A stretch of DNA of 52,514 nucleotides from a virus: IMG/VR virus record IMGVR_UViG_3300023174_000228, positions 1 to 52,514 of that record; one strand, 5' to 3'. The first letter of the stretch is position 1, and every line of letters begins with the position of its first letter. Under the pieces are notes generated by a model. That model saw only the letters and a program-made list of their open reading frames with translations, searched no databases and was not told where the DNA came from. A program made the translations under genes and the position numbers. Below are positions 46,626 to 52,514 of the stretch, in pieces.

Positions 46626-47467
46626 TGTCCGAAATAAGTTTAGTTGATACTTTCAGCTTCAACGGCGAACCTGTTGTTCAGCTTCGGTTGAGGTATCTAT
46701 ATCCTCATGTTGATCGATTCTTTATTGTGGAATCTTGGATCACTCATTCCGGAAACAAAAAAGATTTACTATATAAAGACAAGTTTGCTGAATGGTTTGA
46801 GCCTTACAAAGACAAAATAGAATGGGTCATACTGGATAGTTTTCCCAGCATGACAAAAGAATGGAAAGAGGAACATCAATATCATGATTGGATGTTGGAT
46901 AATCATGAGCATTGGTATCGAGAATCTTTCCAAAGAAATGCCAGTCAACAATTGATTCAACAAATGTACAGAGGTAAAAGATACATGGTGTTTGTTTGTG
47001 ATGCGGATGAAATACCTAATGTGATGCATTGGAATCAGGAGGAACGAACAAAAATATATGATGCGGTCAATGATCCTGTTTATTTGCCCATGATTTTCTT
47101 TCATTACAATTTCAATTGGGTATATCCTTATCTTTGGGAAAACCGGGCATATGTGGTAAAAGATTCAAATTTGATAAAAGATTTTAATTATTACAGAATC
47201 ACACATCCTTACACAAAAGAATGTAAAAGAATAACCATGAGTCAGGGTGGATGGCATTTGAGTTATTTTATGGAAATAAAAGATATCAAGAGAAAACTGC
47301 AAAGCATTGCCCATCGGGAATGTGACAATATACTCAGTGAACAAGACATAATAGATTTTGTAAATAATGGAAAAAATCCGGCAGGTTTGGGCAGGGCTGA
47401 TGTTATTGATTTCAAGCCCACACCAGAAGAAATATTTCAAAAATTACCATTTATTATTAAAAAATAA
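46625..47467 (+). CDS. GT17-family glycosyltransferase
   Basis: 280 residues. Family of beta-1,4-N-acetylglucosaminyltransferase-III-like enzymes. Motifs: LVDTFSFNGEPVVQLRLRYL, VDRFFIVESWITHSGNKK, FVCDADEIP at 123-131 (DxD), and GGWHLSYFMEIKDIKRKLQS. These are the standard GT17 elements. It lies far from the main glycan cassette, coupled to a small early-type gene, so it may act separately (for example on virion or DNA-linked sugar). Confidence 0.85.
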   Translation: MSEISLVDTFSFNGEPVVQLRLRYLYPHVDRFFIVESWITHSGNKKDLLYKDKFAEWFEPYKDKIEWVILDSFPSMTKEWKEEHQYHDWMLDNHEHWYRESFQRNASQQLIQQMYRGKRYMVFVCDADEIPNVMHWNQEERTKIYDAVNDPVYLPMIFFHYNFNWVYPYLWENRAYVVKDSNLIKDFNYYRITHPYTKECKRITMSQGGWHLSYFMEIKDIKRKLQSIAHRECDNILSEQDIIDFVNNGKNPAGLGRADVIDFKPTPEEIFQKLPFIIKK

Positions 47468-47482
47468 GTTTATATGTAAAAG

Positions 47483-47490
47483 ATTAAATA
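47483..47490 (+). promoter_or_regulatory. T4-like late promoter box
   Basis: ATTAAATA, five bases before the ATG at 47496. Confidence 0.5.
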
Positions 47491-47495
47491 ACTAT

Positions 47496-47657
47496 ATGAG
47501 CGAAAAGAAGAAAAAGAAGAAGGTGAATCGTCTGAATCTGAAAGAATGTGAAGAGATTATAAAACGTTTGGGGGGTCAGCTGGAATGTCAATATCTTCAA
47601 CAAGTGATGAATCAATACAATAAGCTTGTTGCGCTTAAAGAATTTAATAAAAAATAA
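47496..47657 (+). CDS. Small basic helical protein, 53 aa
   Basis: Lysine run at the N-terminus (SEKKKKKKVNR), then helices (KECEEIIKRLGGQLECQYLQ). The late box picks this ATG over longer upstream starts. Ends where the minus-strand glycine-zipper gene ends. Function unknown; nucleic acid binding is possible. Confidence 0.55.
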   Translation: MSEKKKKKKVNRLNLKECEEIIKRLGGQLECQYLQQVMNQYNKLVALKEFNKK

Positions 47658-48413
47658 TCAGGGAATTTTGAAATTTTGTCCGGTGAAAGGATCCCGGATG
47701 GTTTGACCACTTTGGATACCTGGACTCTTTTTGCTGAAAACAAAATCACTGAAAGGACTTTTCACCATTCCATTAGCATCTTCAATTCCTGATGGCATGC
47801 CTCCACCTTTTTGAGCGCTAAATTCCAGTCCACCCTCCACATCTTTTTCAGATCCTCGCACCGTTTCAATTTCATTTCCCAACGAAGGACCCTTTTCCCT
47901 GGCAGTTCCTTTTTCATTTCCACCAAAATCACTTCCTTTTCCATAAGCAGAAGGTGTTTGTTGCTGAACTTGTTGAGGTGATTGTTGTTTTCCCTTGGGT
48001 CCGCTAAAATAATTAGCCAATGCTCCGCCTGCAACAAGACCAACTCCTGCTCCTATTTTTCCTGCATCACTTCCTTTGCTGACACTTTTTCCTATTTGAC
48101 TGCCTGCCAATGCACCGCCCAACATTCCTGCCACAGTTGCTGTGGGTTGACCTGTTCCGGCTCGCCATCCAAAAGGAGTTTCCGCTTGTGCTTTGCTGGC
48201 ACCGCCCAGTGCAGCTGCGCCCAATGCAATAGCCGGTATGGTTTTCTTTAATGCACCTTTGGCTATTTTTTTAAGCTTATCCAATCCGCCTTCATTCAGC
48301 ATATTGGTTATGTCATCTTGGGTATATCCCAGATTATTCAATTGCAATTTAACCAGCTCTAGTTCAATTGCTTCATTATAAGCCCTGCAAACAACATGAT
48401 TGTTATATTCCAT
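47658..48413 (-). CDS. Glycine-zipper protein, candidate packaged or membrane-inserting protein
   Basis: 251 residues. A helical N-terminus (MEYNNHVVCRAYNEAIELEL) resembling the other packaged-protein leaders; an Ala-rich hydrophobic stretch (TIPAIALGAAALGGASKAQA); then glycine-zipper segments (AGMLGGALAGSQIGK, IGAGVGLVAGGALANYF) that can insert as a helical hairpin; and a long Gly/Ser/Gln-rich disordered C-terminus. Perfect late box five bases upstream. Could line a DNA-ejection channel; inferred from composition. Confidence 0.6.
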   Translation of the reverse strand: MEYNNHVVCRAYNEAIELELVKLQLNNLGYTQDDITNMLNEGGLDKLKKIAKGALKKTIPAIALGAAALGGASKAQAETPFGWRAGTGQPTATVAGMLGGALAGSQIGKSVSKGSDAGKIGAGVGLVAGGALANYFSGPKGKQQSPQQVQQQTPSAYGKGSDFGGNEKGTAREKGPSLGNEIETVRGSEKDVEGGLEFSAQKGGGMPSGIEDANGMVKSPFSDFVFSKKSPGIQSGQTIRDPFTGQNFKIP

Positions 48414-48418
48414 AATTG

Positions 48419-48426
48419 TATTTATA
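48419..48426 (-). promoter_or_regulatory. T4-like late promoter box
   Basis: Perfect TATAAATA on the minus strand, five bases before the ATG at 48413. Confidence 0.65.
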
Positions 48427-48480
48427 CTATATATTTATATTAAAAATATAGCTTTTTAAATCTTCTTGCTAAGTAAATTT

Positions 48481-48675
48481 ATGAAAATAACCATGGAAAC
48501 TAACTTTGTTAAGGATGGCAAAAAAGCATCAACTCTGAGTGTGACACTGGATCATGATCAGATTGTTAATATTGAAAAAACACAAGGAGTAGATGCTGCT
48601 AATCTAGCTATTGACAAGTTCTTGCATCGTTTCAGCAACGATATAAAGACAAAACTTGTTAGTATTTTAAGTTAA
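48481..48675 (+). CDS. Hypothetical protein, 64 aa
   Basis: Starts at the ATG (MKITMETNFVKDGKKAS); an upstream TTG is in frame but adds only a short stretch. One strand pair then a helix with AANLAIDKFLHRFSNDIKT. No family recognised; no clear promoter box at the usual spacing. Confidence 0.55.
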   Translation: MKITMETNFVKDGKKASTLSVTLDHDQIVNIEKTQGVDAANLAIDKFLHRFSNDIKTKLVSILS

Positions 48676-48679
48676 ATTT

Positions 48680-48687
48680 GCTAAATA
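48680..48687 (+). promoter_or_regulatory. T4-like late promoter box
   Basis: GCTAAATA, five bases before the ATG at 48693, fixing that start. Confidence 0.55.
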
Positions 48688-48692
48688 ATCAT

Positions 48693-49301
48693 ATGAATCG
48701 GGATGTTCATATGATTTTTGAAAATTATATGGCTGCAAAGCCATCTGAAAAAGCTCATCCTTATCACGGCCCATTAACAGATTTGGGAGGTGGATATTAC
48801 TGGGCAGCTGAGAAAGATGGTGATACTGATGATAGATGGTATAACTTTTTTCTACTCAAAGGAGTAGATGCTGCTAATAATCTTTACAAAACCATATCTT
48901 CATTTATTAAAGTCAGAGATTATGATTTGGATTTGGTTGGGGATGAATCTGATCGTATTAAAGCTTGGTTAAAGAAAAATAAGGGTATTGATTTGGATAG
49001 TGAAAAAATAGAAGCTAATGATGAAGATGCCGAAGATTATGTTGCAGGAATGAAAATGCCACAATTTATTGAAAGAGTTTTGATTATTGCAGGAAACAGC
49101 AGCATCAGTCCTCAAGACAAACTTCGGCGCATATTAAAAATGAGCTTCAATGCCAAAAGGGATTTAGAAGGTCATGAGGATGAGGAACATAATGATGCAA
49201 ATGAAAAAGGTGAACTGTTGAAGGGTATGATAAAACAGGGAATGATACCCAAAGGAAGTACCGGAGCCAGTCATTACGGCGGAACTCGCGAAAAAAAATA
49301 A
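48693..49301 (+). CDS. Putative packaged head protein with capsid-targeting N-terminus, 202 aa
   Basis: MNRDVHMIFENYMAA has Ile8-Phe9-Glu10, the same position and form as the gp21 cleavage site in T4 internal proteins, and matches the leaders at 30210 and 39592. The rest is mixed: GGGYYWAAEKDGDTDDRWYN, then acidic helices (IEANDEDAEDYVAGMKMP) and a Gly/Lys tail. Late box upstream. Body of unknown fold. Confidence 0.6.
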   Translation: MNRDVHMIFENYMAAKPSEKAHPYHGPLTDLGGGYYWAAEKDGDTDDRWYNFFLLKGVDAANNLYKTISSFIKVRDYDLDLVGDESDRIKAWLKKNKGIDLDSEKIEANDEDAEDYVAGMKMPQFIERVLIIAGNSSISPQDKLRRILKMSFNAKRDLEGHEDEEHNDANEKGELLKGMIKQGMIPKGSTGASHYGGTREKK

Positions 49302-49316
49302 TATATATAAAAACAT

Positions 49317-49344
49317 TTGACAAGCCATGGACTGCATTTACCAT
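49317..49344 (+). promoter_or_regulatory. Sigma-70-like promoter
   Basis: TTGACA, 16-base spacer, TACCAT, six bases to the ATG at 49351. It fixes this start over an upstream in-frame ATG at 49327. Confidence 0.6.
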
Positions 49345-49350
49345 GGACTC

Positions 49351-49533
49351 ATGAATAACTTTAAATATCCAATGCTGTTCAGCAATGTGCATTTTGTTTA
49401 TTTCATGTTTGCCTTGATTCTTTGTGGTTATTACAAATATTCAGAATATCAAGTGCAAAAGATGGAGAGACAAGCAGTTCAGCGGGGATATGCTGTTTAT
49501 GACAATCAAACAGGTGAATGGAGATGGAAATGA
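49351..49533 (+). CDS. Small membrane protein, 60 aa
   Basis: Single TM helix (FVYFMFALILCGYYKY) followed by a charged helix (VQKMERQAVQRGYAVYD) and a WRWK end. The AVQRGYAVYDxxTGEWxWK pattern is common in small phage membrane proteins. First of three genes joined by ATGA overlaps. Confidence 0.6.
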   Translation: MNNFKYPMLFSNVHFVYFMFALILCGYYKYSEYQVQKMERQAVQRGYAVYDNQTGEWRWK

Positions 49534-49706
49534 AGTTGTTTTTCAGCAGAGTTTTATATTTTATTGGAGACCTGATTAGCCGTACCATCATGCGTTGGGG
49601 TGATGGATATGGTTATCCAATTTACAATAAAATTATGCTTTGGAGTGTGAATCTGGACAAGCATTCTAGAGTTTGGAAAAAAGTAAAATCCAAAAAACGA
49701 AAATGA
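49530..49706 (+). CDS. Conserved small phage protein, 58 aa
   Basis: MKLFFSRVLYFIGDLISRTI then RWGDGYGYPIYNKIMLWSVN: the 'GDxxSRxxxRxGxGYxxYNxLMxxS' layout is familiar from many phages, function unknown. GGAGATGGA before the ATG; overlaps the previous stop. Confidence 0.65.
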   Translation: MKLFFSRVLYFIGDLISRTIMRWGDGYGYPIYNKIMLWSVNLDKHSRVWKKVKSKKRK

Positions 49707-50200
49707 ACGAACAGGAAATTCAACAAAAAATAAAAGATATGTTGGAAAGAAACAACATCAAGATTGTTCACATATCATTGTTCGAAAAGCTGATGAATTG
49801 GTATGTGCTGGATTTCTTCAAAAGGGTAAAATATTTCTTTCAGGAACATGTGAATGGATACAATGAAACTGATCCTTGGAACGTGGCATGGTATATTGCA
49901 CGAAAAGCTTTGCCTCCTTTAAAACATATGCGCAACAACTTTCATGGCACCAGCATTCGTTATCACAAAGATAAAAAAGATGGAACTGTTGTTGAATTGA
50001 ATAATCCTGTTCCTGGACCAAATTTAGAATCATTAACCGAACAGGAATGGCGAGATGTGTTGGATGATATTATATTTGCTTTTGAATATCAAATAAAAAG
50101 TGATCATCCAGATTTTGATTATAAAGATAATAGAGGAATGAAACGTCAAAAACGAGGATTGAAACTTTTCAGCATTTATTATAATAATCTTTGGGATTGA
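49703..50200 (+). CDS. Conserved phage hypothetical protein, 165 aa
   Basis: Starts at MNEQEI (ATGA overlap). Contains DPWNVAWYIARKALPPLKHM and WRDVLDDIIFAFEYQ, the two main signatures of an uncharacterised phage family (DPxxxxYxxAxxxLPxLxxLR and WxxxLdeMIyAFe). Mostly helical, soluble. Last gene of the three-gene operon from the promoter at 49317. Confidence 0.65.
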   Translation: MNEQEIQQKIKDMLERNNIKIVHISLFEKLMNWYVLDFFKRVKYFFQEHVNGYNETDPWNVAWYIARKALPPLKHMRNNFHGTSIRYHKDKKDGTVVELNNPVPGPNLESLTEQEWRDVLDDIIFAFEYQIKSDHPDFDYKDNRGMKRQKRGLKLFSIYYNNLWD

Positions 50201-50210
50201 CCATAAAGTA

Positions 50211-50254
50211 TCAGTTTGCAAAAAACAAGTAATCAAACTGCTACAGCGGTTTTT
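50211..50254 (+). terminator. Hairpin(s) at operon end
   Basis: AAACTGC-TACA-GCGGTTT at 50235-50252 followed by two more Ts is a terminator-like stem. An upstream CAGTTTG (50211) could pair with the same CAAACTG instead, giving an alternative fold. T-run is short. Confidence 0.4.
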
Positions 50255-50402
50255 ACATTATTATTGTTTTTAAAATATTTTTTAAAAAAAGCAACAAGCT
50301 TTGAAAGCACATTCCACATAAAAATCCTATAAAAATTAACGCAAGACCCACACTGCAATCATTAACAAATGTTTTAATAGCTAGATTAAACCATCTTTTC
50401 AT
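50253..50402 (-). CDS. Small membrane protein, 49 aa
   Basis: MKRWFNLAIKTFVNDCS, then a TM helix (VGLALIFIGFLCGMCFQSLL) and a short basic tail. Six bases before the ATG lies TATTAA as a possible -10. Role unknown; fits the general pattern of micro-membrane proteins here. Confidence 0.5.
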   Translation of the reverse strand: MKRWFNLAIKTFVNDCSVGLALIFIGFLCGMCFQSLLLFLKNILKTIIM

Positions 50403-50488
50403 TAAGTTTTAATATTTACTGCATATTAAACCATTATATATAGTAAAAAAAATATATAAATATATTTTGTTCTGTAAAAATAACCCAG
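50403..50488. other. AT-rich intergenic stretch between divergent small genes
   Basis: About 85 bases of A/T-rich sequence (TATATA, poly-A) between the minus-strand 49-aa gene and the promoter at 50489. No further gene or structure seen. Confidence 0.5.
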
Positions 50489-50516
50489 TTGATTTTCAAC
50501 ATTCAAATGTTAATAT
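50489..50516 (+). promoter_or_regulatory. Sigma-70-like promoter
   Basis: TTGATT, 16-base spacer, TAATAT, six A residues to the ATG at 50523. Confidence 0.5.
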
Positions 50517-50522
50517 AAAAAA

Positions 50523-50633
50523 ATGATTGCACTAAGCATTGATACTTTGTTTGCAGGCATAGTACCATTCTTCTTTATTTGTTTTGGATTGATATGGATG
50601 GCATTTAAAATCATAGACTTTTTTAAAAAGTAA
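50523..50633 (+). CDS. 36-residue transmembrane peptide
   Basis: A single hydrophobic helix (FAGIVPFFFICFGLIWMAF) and a lysine end. The promoter geometry matches the other leaderless genes, which supports it. Precedes the FkbM-like gene by 22 bases. Function unknown. Confidence 0.5.
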   Translation: MIALSIDTLFAGIVPFFFICFGLIWMAFKIIDFFKK

Positions 50634-50655
50634 AAAGAAACAGGAACAGGAACTG

Positions 50656-51219
50656 GTGAAAGTTGTTCAGATTGGAACAGGATGTGCCTGGGATGATCTC
50701 TCAGATATTATAAAAGATCAACAACCTGAAATACTGATTCTTGTGGAACCTTTAAGGGTACACAACACCAGCATAAGAGAATGTTATAAACATGTAAAAA
50801 ACAAACATGTGCTGAATTTGGCAATATCAACAGGGCAGGAGCAAACCATAACATTTTATCATCATTTGGATGATGGTCCCCTGTTTGAAGTGGCAGGAAC
50901 AAGCAAAGAGCACATCATCAAACATGGCCTTGATCCCGACCGGATCTTGCAAAGCAACGTGGAATCAATTCGAATCAATCAGCTTCTCGAAAAATACAAT
51001 TTAAATCTGCTAGACATTCTTTATATTGATGCTGAAGGAATGGATGACGATATTATAAAAGATCTGGATTTAGGCAAATATCTTGTCAGAAAGATATATT
51101 TTGAAAATCTACATTTGAAAAACCATGACATCTATGATTTTTTAGAAAACAAAGGATATGAAATAACACAGTTTACTGGCAAAAATGGTTGGACCAGCAT
51201 GGCAGAAAAAAAGATATAA
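50656..51219 (+). CDS. FkbM-family SAM-dependent methyltransferase
   Basis: 187 residues, GTG start after AGGAACAGGAA. Rossmann methyltransferase with VVQIGTGCAWDDLS as the SAM loop, ILILVEPL, and LDILYIDAEGMDDDII, the D-x-EG-x motif typical of FkbM enzymes, which methylate sugar hydroxyls. Probably modifies the phage- or host-encoded glycan. Lacks N-terminal extensions common in the family. Confidence 0.7.
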   Translation: MKVVQIGTGCAWDDLSDIIKDQQPEILILVEPLRVHNTSIRECYKHVKNKHVLNLAISTGQEQTITFYHHLDDGPLFEVAGTSKEHIIKHGLDPDRILQSNVESIRINQLLEKYNLNLLDILYIDAEGMDDDIIKDLDLGKYLVRKIYFENLHLKNHDIYDFLENKGYEITQFTGKNGWTSMAEKKI

Positions 51220-51229
51220 TATTCATTTT

Positions 51230-51430
51230 ATGAACCAGGCAGAGATTTATTGCCTTAAAAAAAGCAACAATCGTAAAATCAGAATCATAAGATCGTTAAT
51301 GACCGGATTCTTTGTTACACTAGCCTTGGAACTTTTATTGTTGTGCATGGTACAACTGCCAAAAATGAAACAATCCCATCCTTCTTCTTCACCCCCAGTA
51401 AAAATAATCAAAAAGAACAAAAAACGTTGA
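51230..51430 (+). CDS. Single-pass membrane protein, 66 aa
   Basis: The ATG at 51230 follows a TATAAT by nine bases. Basic N-terminus, TM helix (LMTGFFVTLALELLLLCMV), then a Ser/Pro-rich, lysine-rich end (HPSSSPPVKIIKKNKK). Unknown function; the proline-rich tail recalls small spanin or anchor proteins. Confidence 0.5.
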   Translation: MNQAEIYCLKKSNNRKIRIIRSLMTGFFVTLALELLLLCMVQLPKMKQSHPSSSPPVKIIKKNKKR

Positions 51431-51468
51431 AAAAGCAAGTGAATATATTAAAATGAGCCTGAAAACAT

Positions 51469-51594
51469 ATGTTATACACGGTAAAAGTGGAAAAGAACTG
51501 TGAAAGCACCATAACTGTGCAGGCAGATAACGAGGATCAAGCAAAAGAACTGGCAGAGAAACTTAAGCATCATATGCAATTATTTTGGAAATAA
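51469..51594 (+). CDS. Hypothetical protein, 41 aa
   Basis: MLYTVKVEKNCESTITVQAD followed by an acidic-basic helix (NEDQAKELAEKLKHHM). Two strands and a helix, a plausible small fold. No strong promoter or ribosome site. Confidence 0.45.
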   Translation: MLYTVKVEKNCESTITVQADNEDQAKELAEKLKHHMQLFWK

Positions 51595-51598
51595 TAAT

Positions 51599-51931
51599 AT
51601 GAATGATAATAAAATAGTGTTTAAAAGGGAGATGTTTAATGAACTGAAAAGCAGTCGGGGTGGATGGAATCGTAAACAACTAGAGGCGTTGGGAGTGCCT
51701 TGGCCATTGAAGGCAGGATGGGCCCAGCGATTGATTGGTCAAACCTTTACCCAGGAACAACTGATAAATGCAAAAAATGCAGGCAACTATGATAAGAAAA
51801 AACCAATTCTTTTAGAAATGATAAAACAAGGAGGAGATGAACAAATGTATAAACGAATGCAAGATATGGAACAAAGATTAAAAAACCTGGAACGTTTGAT
51901 GATTTTGCAAATAAAAGAAAAAAATATATAA
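51599..51931 (+). CDS. Hypothetical protein, 110 aa
   Basis: Helical, with GGWNRKQLEALGVPWPLKAG then WAQRLIGQTFTQEQL, a segment seen in small phage DNA-associated proteins, and a C-terminal coiled coil (MYKRMQDMEQRLKNLERLM). A weak late-type box (GGAAATA) lies five bases upstream. Function unknown. Confidence 0.55.
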   Translation: MNDNKIVFKREMFNELKSSRGGWNRKQLEALGVPWPLKAGWAQRLIGQTFTQEQLINAKNAGNYDKKKPILLEMIKQGGDEQMYKRMQDMEQRLKNLERLMILQIKEKNI

Positions 51932-51939
51932 GGGAAAAA

Positions 51940-52140
51940 ATGATATTTAAAATAGTTGAAGATTTTAAAAAGAATACCTGCCAGTTCAATGTGTTGAGTG
52001 GATATGATGCAGATGATATTGCATGGGAAACCCTCAAATCTTTCAGATCATATCCTGAAGCAGATGATCTTGTTGCATCTTTATTGGAACAATATCGTCA
52101 GACTTTTTACAATAAATTATTGAAAAAAGAAGCAAAATAA
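51940..52140 (+). CDS. Hypothetical protein, 66 aa
   Basis: Short protein with strand MIFKIVEDFKKNTCQFNVL and a helical end (ADDLVASLLEQYRQTFYNKL). Begins eight bases after the preceding stop. No family recognised. Confidence 0.5.
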   Translation: MIFKIVEDFKKNTCQFNVLSGYDADDIAWETLKSFRSYPEADDLVASLLEQYRQTFYNKLLKKEAK

Positions 52141-52307
52141 GAAAGAATTGTTGCCAGAATAGGCAAAAAGAGGGTCTTAAAAATGAAAATATACAAATCC
52201 TATAGAGAGGATATGGTTTGTTTAATGGTTTAATAGGGGAAAGACATTACATTGTACATACAGATGGAAAAAATAATAGATAAGATAATAGATAATAGAT
52301 CTAGATG

Positions 52308-52390
52308 TTCTAGGGATTCTAGGGATTCTAGGGATTTTATAAATATATAGGGGTTCTGGGGATTCTAGGGGTTCTAGAGGTTCTAGAGGA
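52308..52390 (+). repeat. Short tandem repeats (TTCTAGGGA and variants)
   Basis: Three exact 9-bp TTCTAGGGA units at 52308-52334, then, after a TATAAATA-containing gap, a degenerate block (GGGGTTCTGGGGATTCTAGG and TTCTAGAGG twice) to 52390. Confidence 0.85.
52338..52345 (+). promoter_or_regulatory. Orphan late box within repeats
   Basis: Perfect TATAAATA; the expected start site lies in the second repeat block, with no ATG close by. May drive an untranslated RNA. Confidence 0.4.
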
Positions 52391-52422
52391 ATTATTTACA
52401 AAATATTCTACAAATACTGGCC

Positions 52423-52448
52423 CATCCGCACTTTCGCGATGTTTTTTT
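52423..52448 (+). terminator. Intrinsic terminator
   Basis: CATC-C-GC, six-base loop, GCGATG, then seven Ts: a six-pair stem with a one-base bulge followed by a U-run. Ends plus-strand transcription from the 51.6-52.1 kb genes or the orphan late box. Confidence 0.6.
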
Positions 52449-52514
52449 ATTTTAAATTTCCTATTATTTTTTTTATATATTTATTTTGATAATAATTCTA
52501 TATATTTTCAAAAT

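Larger units (their letters stand above)
52141..52514. other. Repeat-rich non-coding region at window end
   Basis: About 370 bases without a convincing gene. It holds GATAATA-type repeats (52271-52300), three perfect TTCTAGGGA units, a second GGGG/TTCTAGAGG block, an isolated late box and a terminator hairpin. It could be an origin-like, packaging or regulatory region, or recent low-complexity expansion. Confidence 0.6.

Noticed and set aside
51452-51502. 16-codon ORF starting MSLKTYVI
   Set aside because: Too short and without a correctly spaced promoter; the 41-codon frame at 51469 has better composition.
1-52514. tRNA genes, integrase, transposase or insertion sequence
   Set aside because: None seen: no cloverleaf-like segments in the gaps, no transposase or recombinase motifs, no terminal inverted repeats.

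Overview
The window is part of a large, AT-rich (about one third G+C by eye) T4-superfamily myovirus genome. The two firmest anchors are a portal protein of the T4 gp20 family (25259-27061) and a tail sheath stabiliser of the T4 gp15 family (23973-24791). Dense, often overlapping genes on both strands, T4-type late boxes (TATAAATA-like), tandem-repeat fibre genes and many very small proteins fit a large lytic phage. There is no integrase, tRNA, CRISPR array or insertion sequence. The host cannot be named; lipoproteins, exported proteins, LPS-type sugar enzymes and TTGACA/TATAAT promoters suggest a Gram-negative bacterium with ordinary sigma-70.

Layout. 1-8.3 kb: the end of a tail fibre with 90-bp repeats, a tiny lipoprotein, dCMP deaminase, a PD-(D/E)XK nuclease, small membrane proteins, an HELRH metallopeptidase, and two more fibre-like genes (6533-7681 +, 7689-8291 -). 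8.3-20.9 kb: a continuous glycan cassette of glycosyltransferases plus nucleotide-sugar enzymes (UDP-GlcNAc 2-epimerase, cupin, acetyltransferase, very short DegT aminotransferase, GDP-mannose 4,6-dehydratase, epimerase, RmlC-like, RmlD-like). 20.9-24 kb: GMP reductase, a possible clamp-loader small subunit, a GroES-like cochaperonin and small genes. 24-30.7 kb: head-tail module with gp15, portal gp20, a protein strongly resembling the LCIB family of beta-carbonic anhydrases, a lipoprotein and candidate prohead-core proteins. 30.7-40.5 kb: UV damage endonuclease, flavodoxin-fold reductase, RmlB, a second deaminase, adenylosuccinate synthetase, a GP88-domain protein, an exported staphylococcal-type nuclease and tiny lipoproteins. 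40.5-44.1 kb: a 1020-residue fibre and a membrane-anchored papain-like protein. 44.1-52.5 kb: many small genes, a GT17 glycosyltransferase, a glycine-zipper protein, an FkbM-type methyltransferase, and a repeat-rich non-coding end with a terminator.

Regulation. Two promoter classes recur, and both lie almost on the start codon. A T4-like late box (consensus TATAAATA, core AAATA, no -35) ends 5-7 nt before ATG/GTG of more than 20 genes, mainly structural, virion or membrane genes. A sigma-70-like class (TTGACA or TTGAAT, 15-16 nt, TAnnnT) ends 5-6 nt before the ATG of metabolic and other non-structural genes. Such transcripts should be leaderless or nearly so. These promoters also reveal and fix the starts of many genes of under 60 codons.

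How the genes work together. dCMP deaminase, GMP reductase and adenylosuccinate synthetase could divert C and G nucleotides towards T and A for an AT-rich genome; the last two share the same promoter boxes. The glycan cassette could glycosylate the virion or remodel the host surface. Several late proteins begin with a sequence resembling the T4 capsid-targeting peptide and its gp21-type cleavage site, so they may be packaged inside the head.
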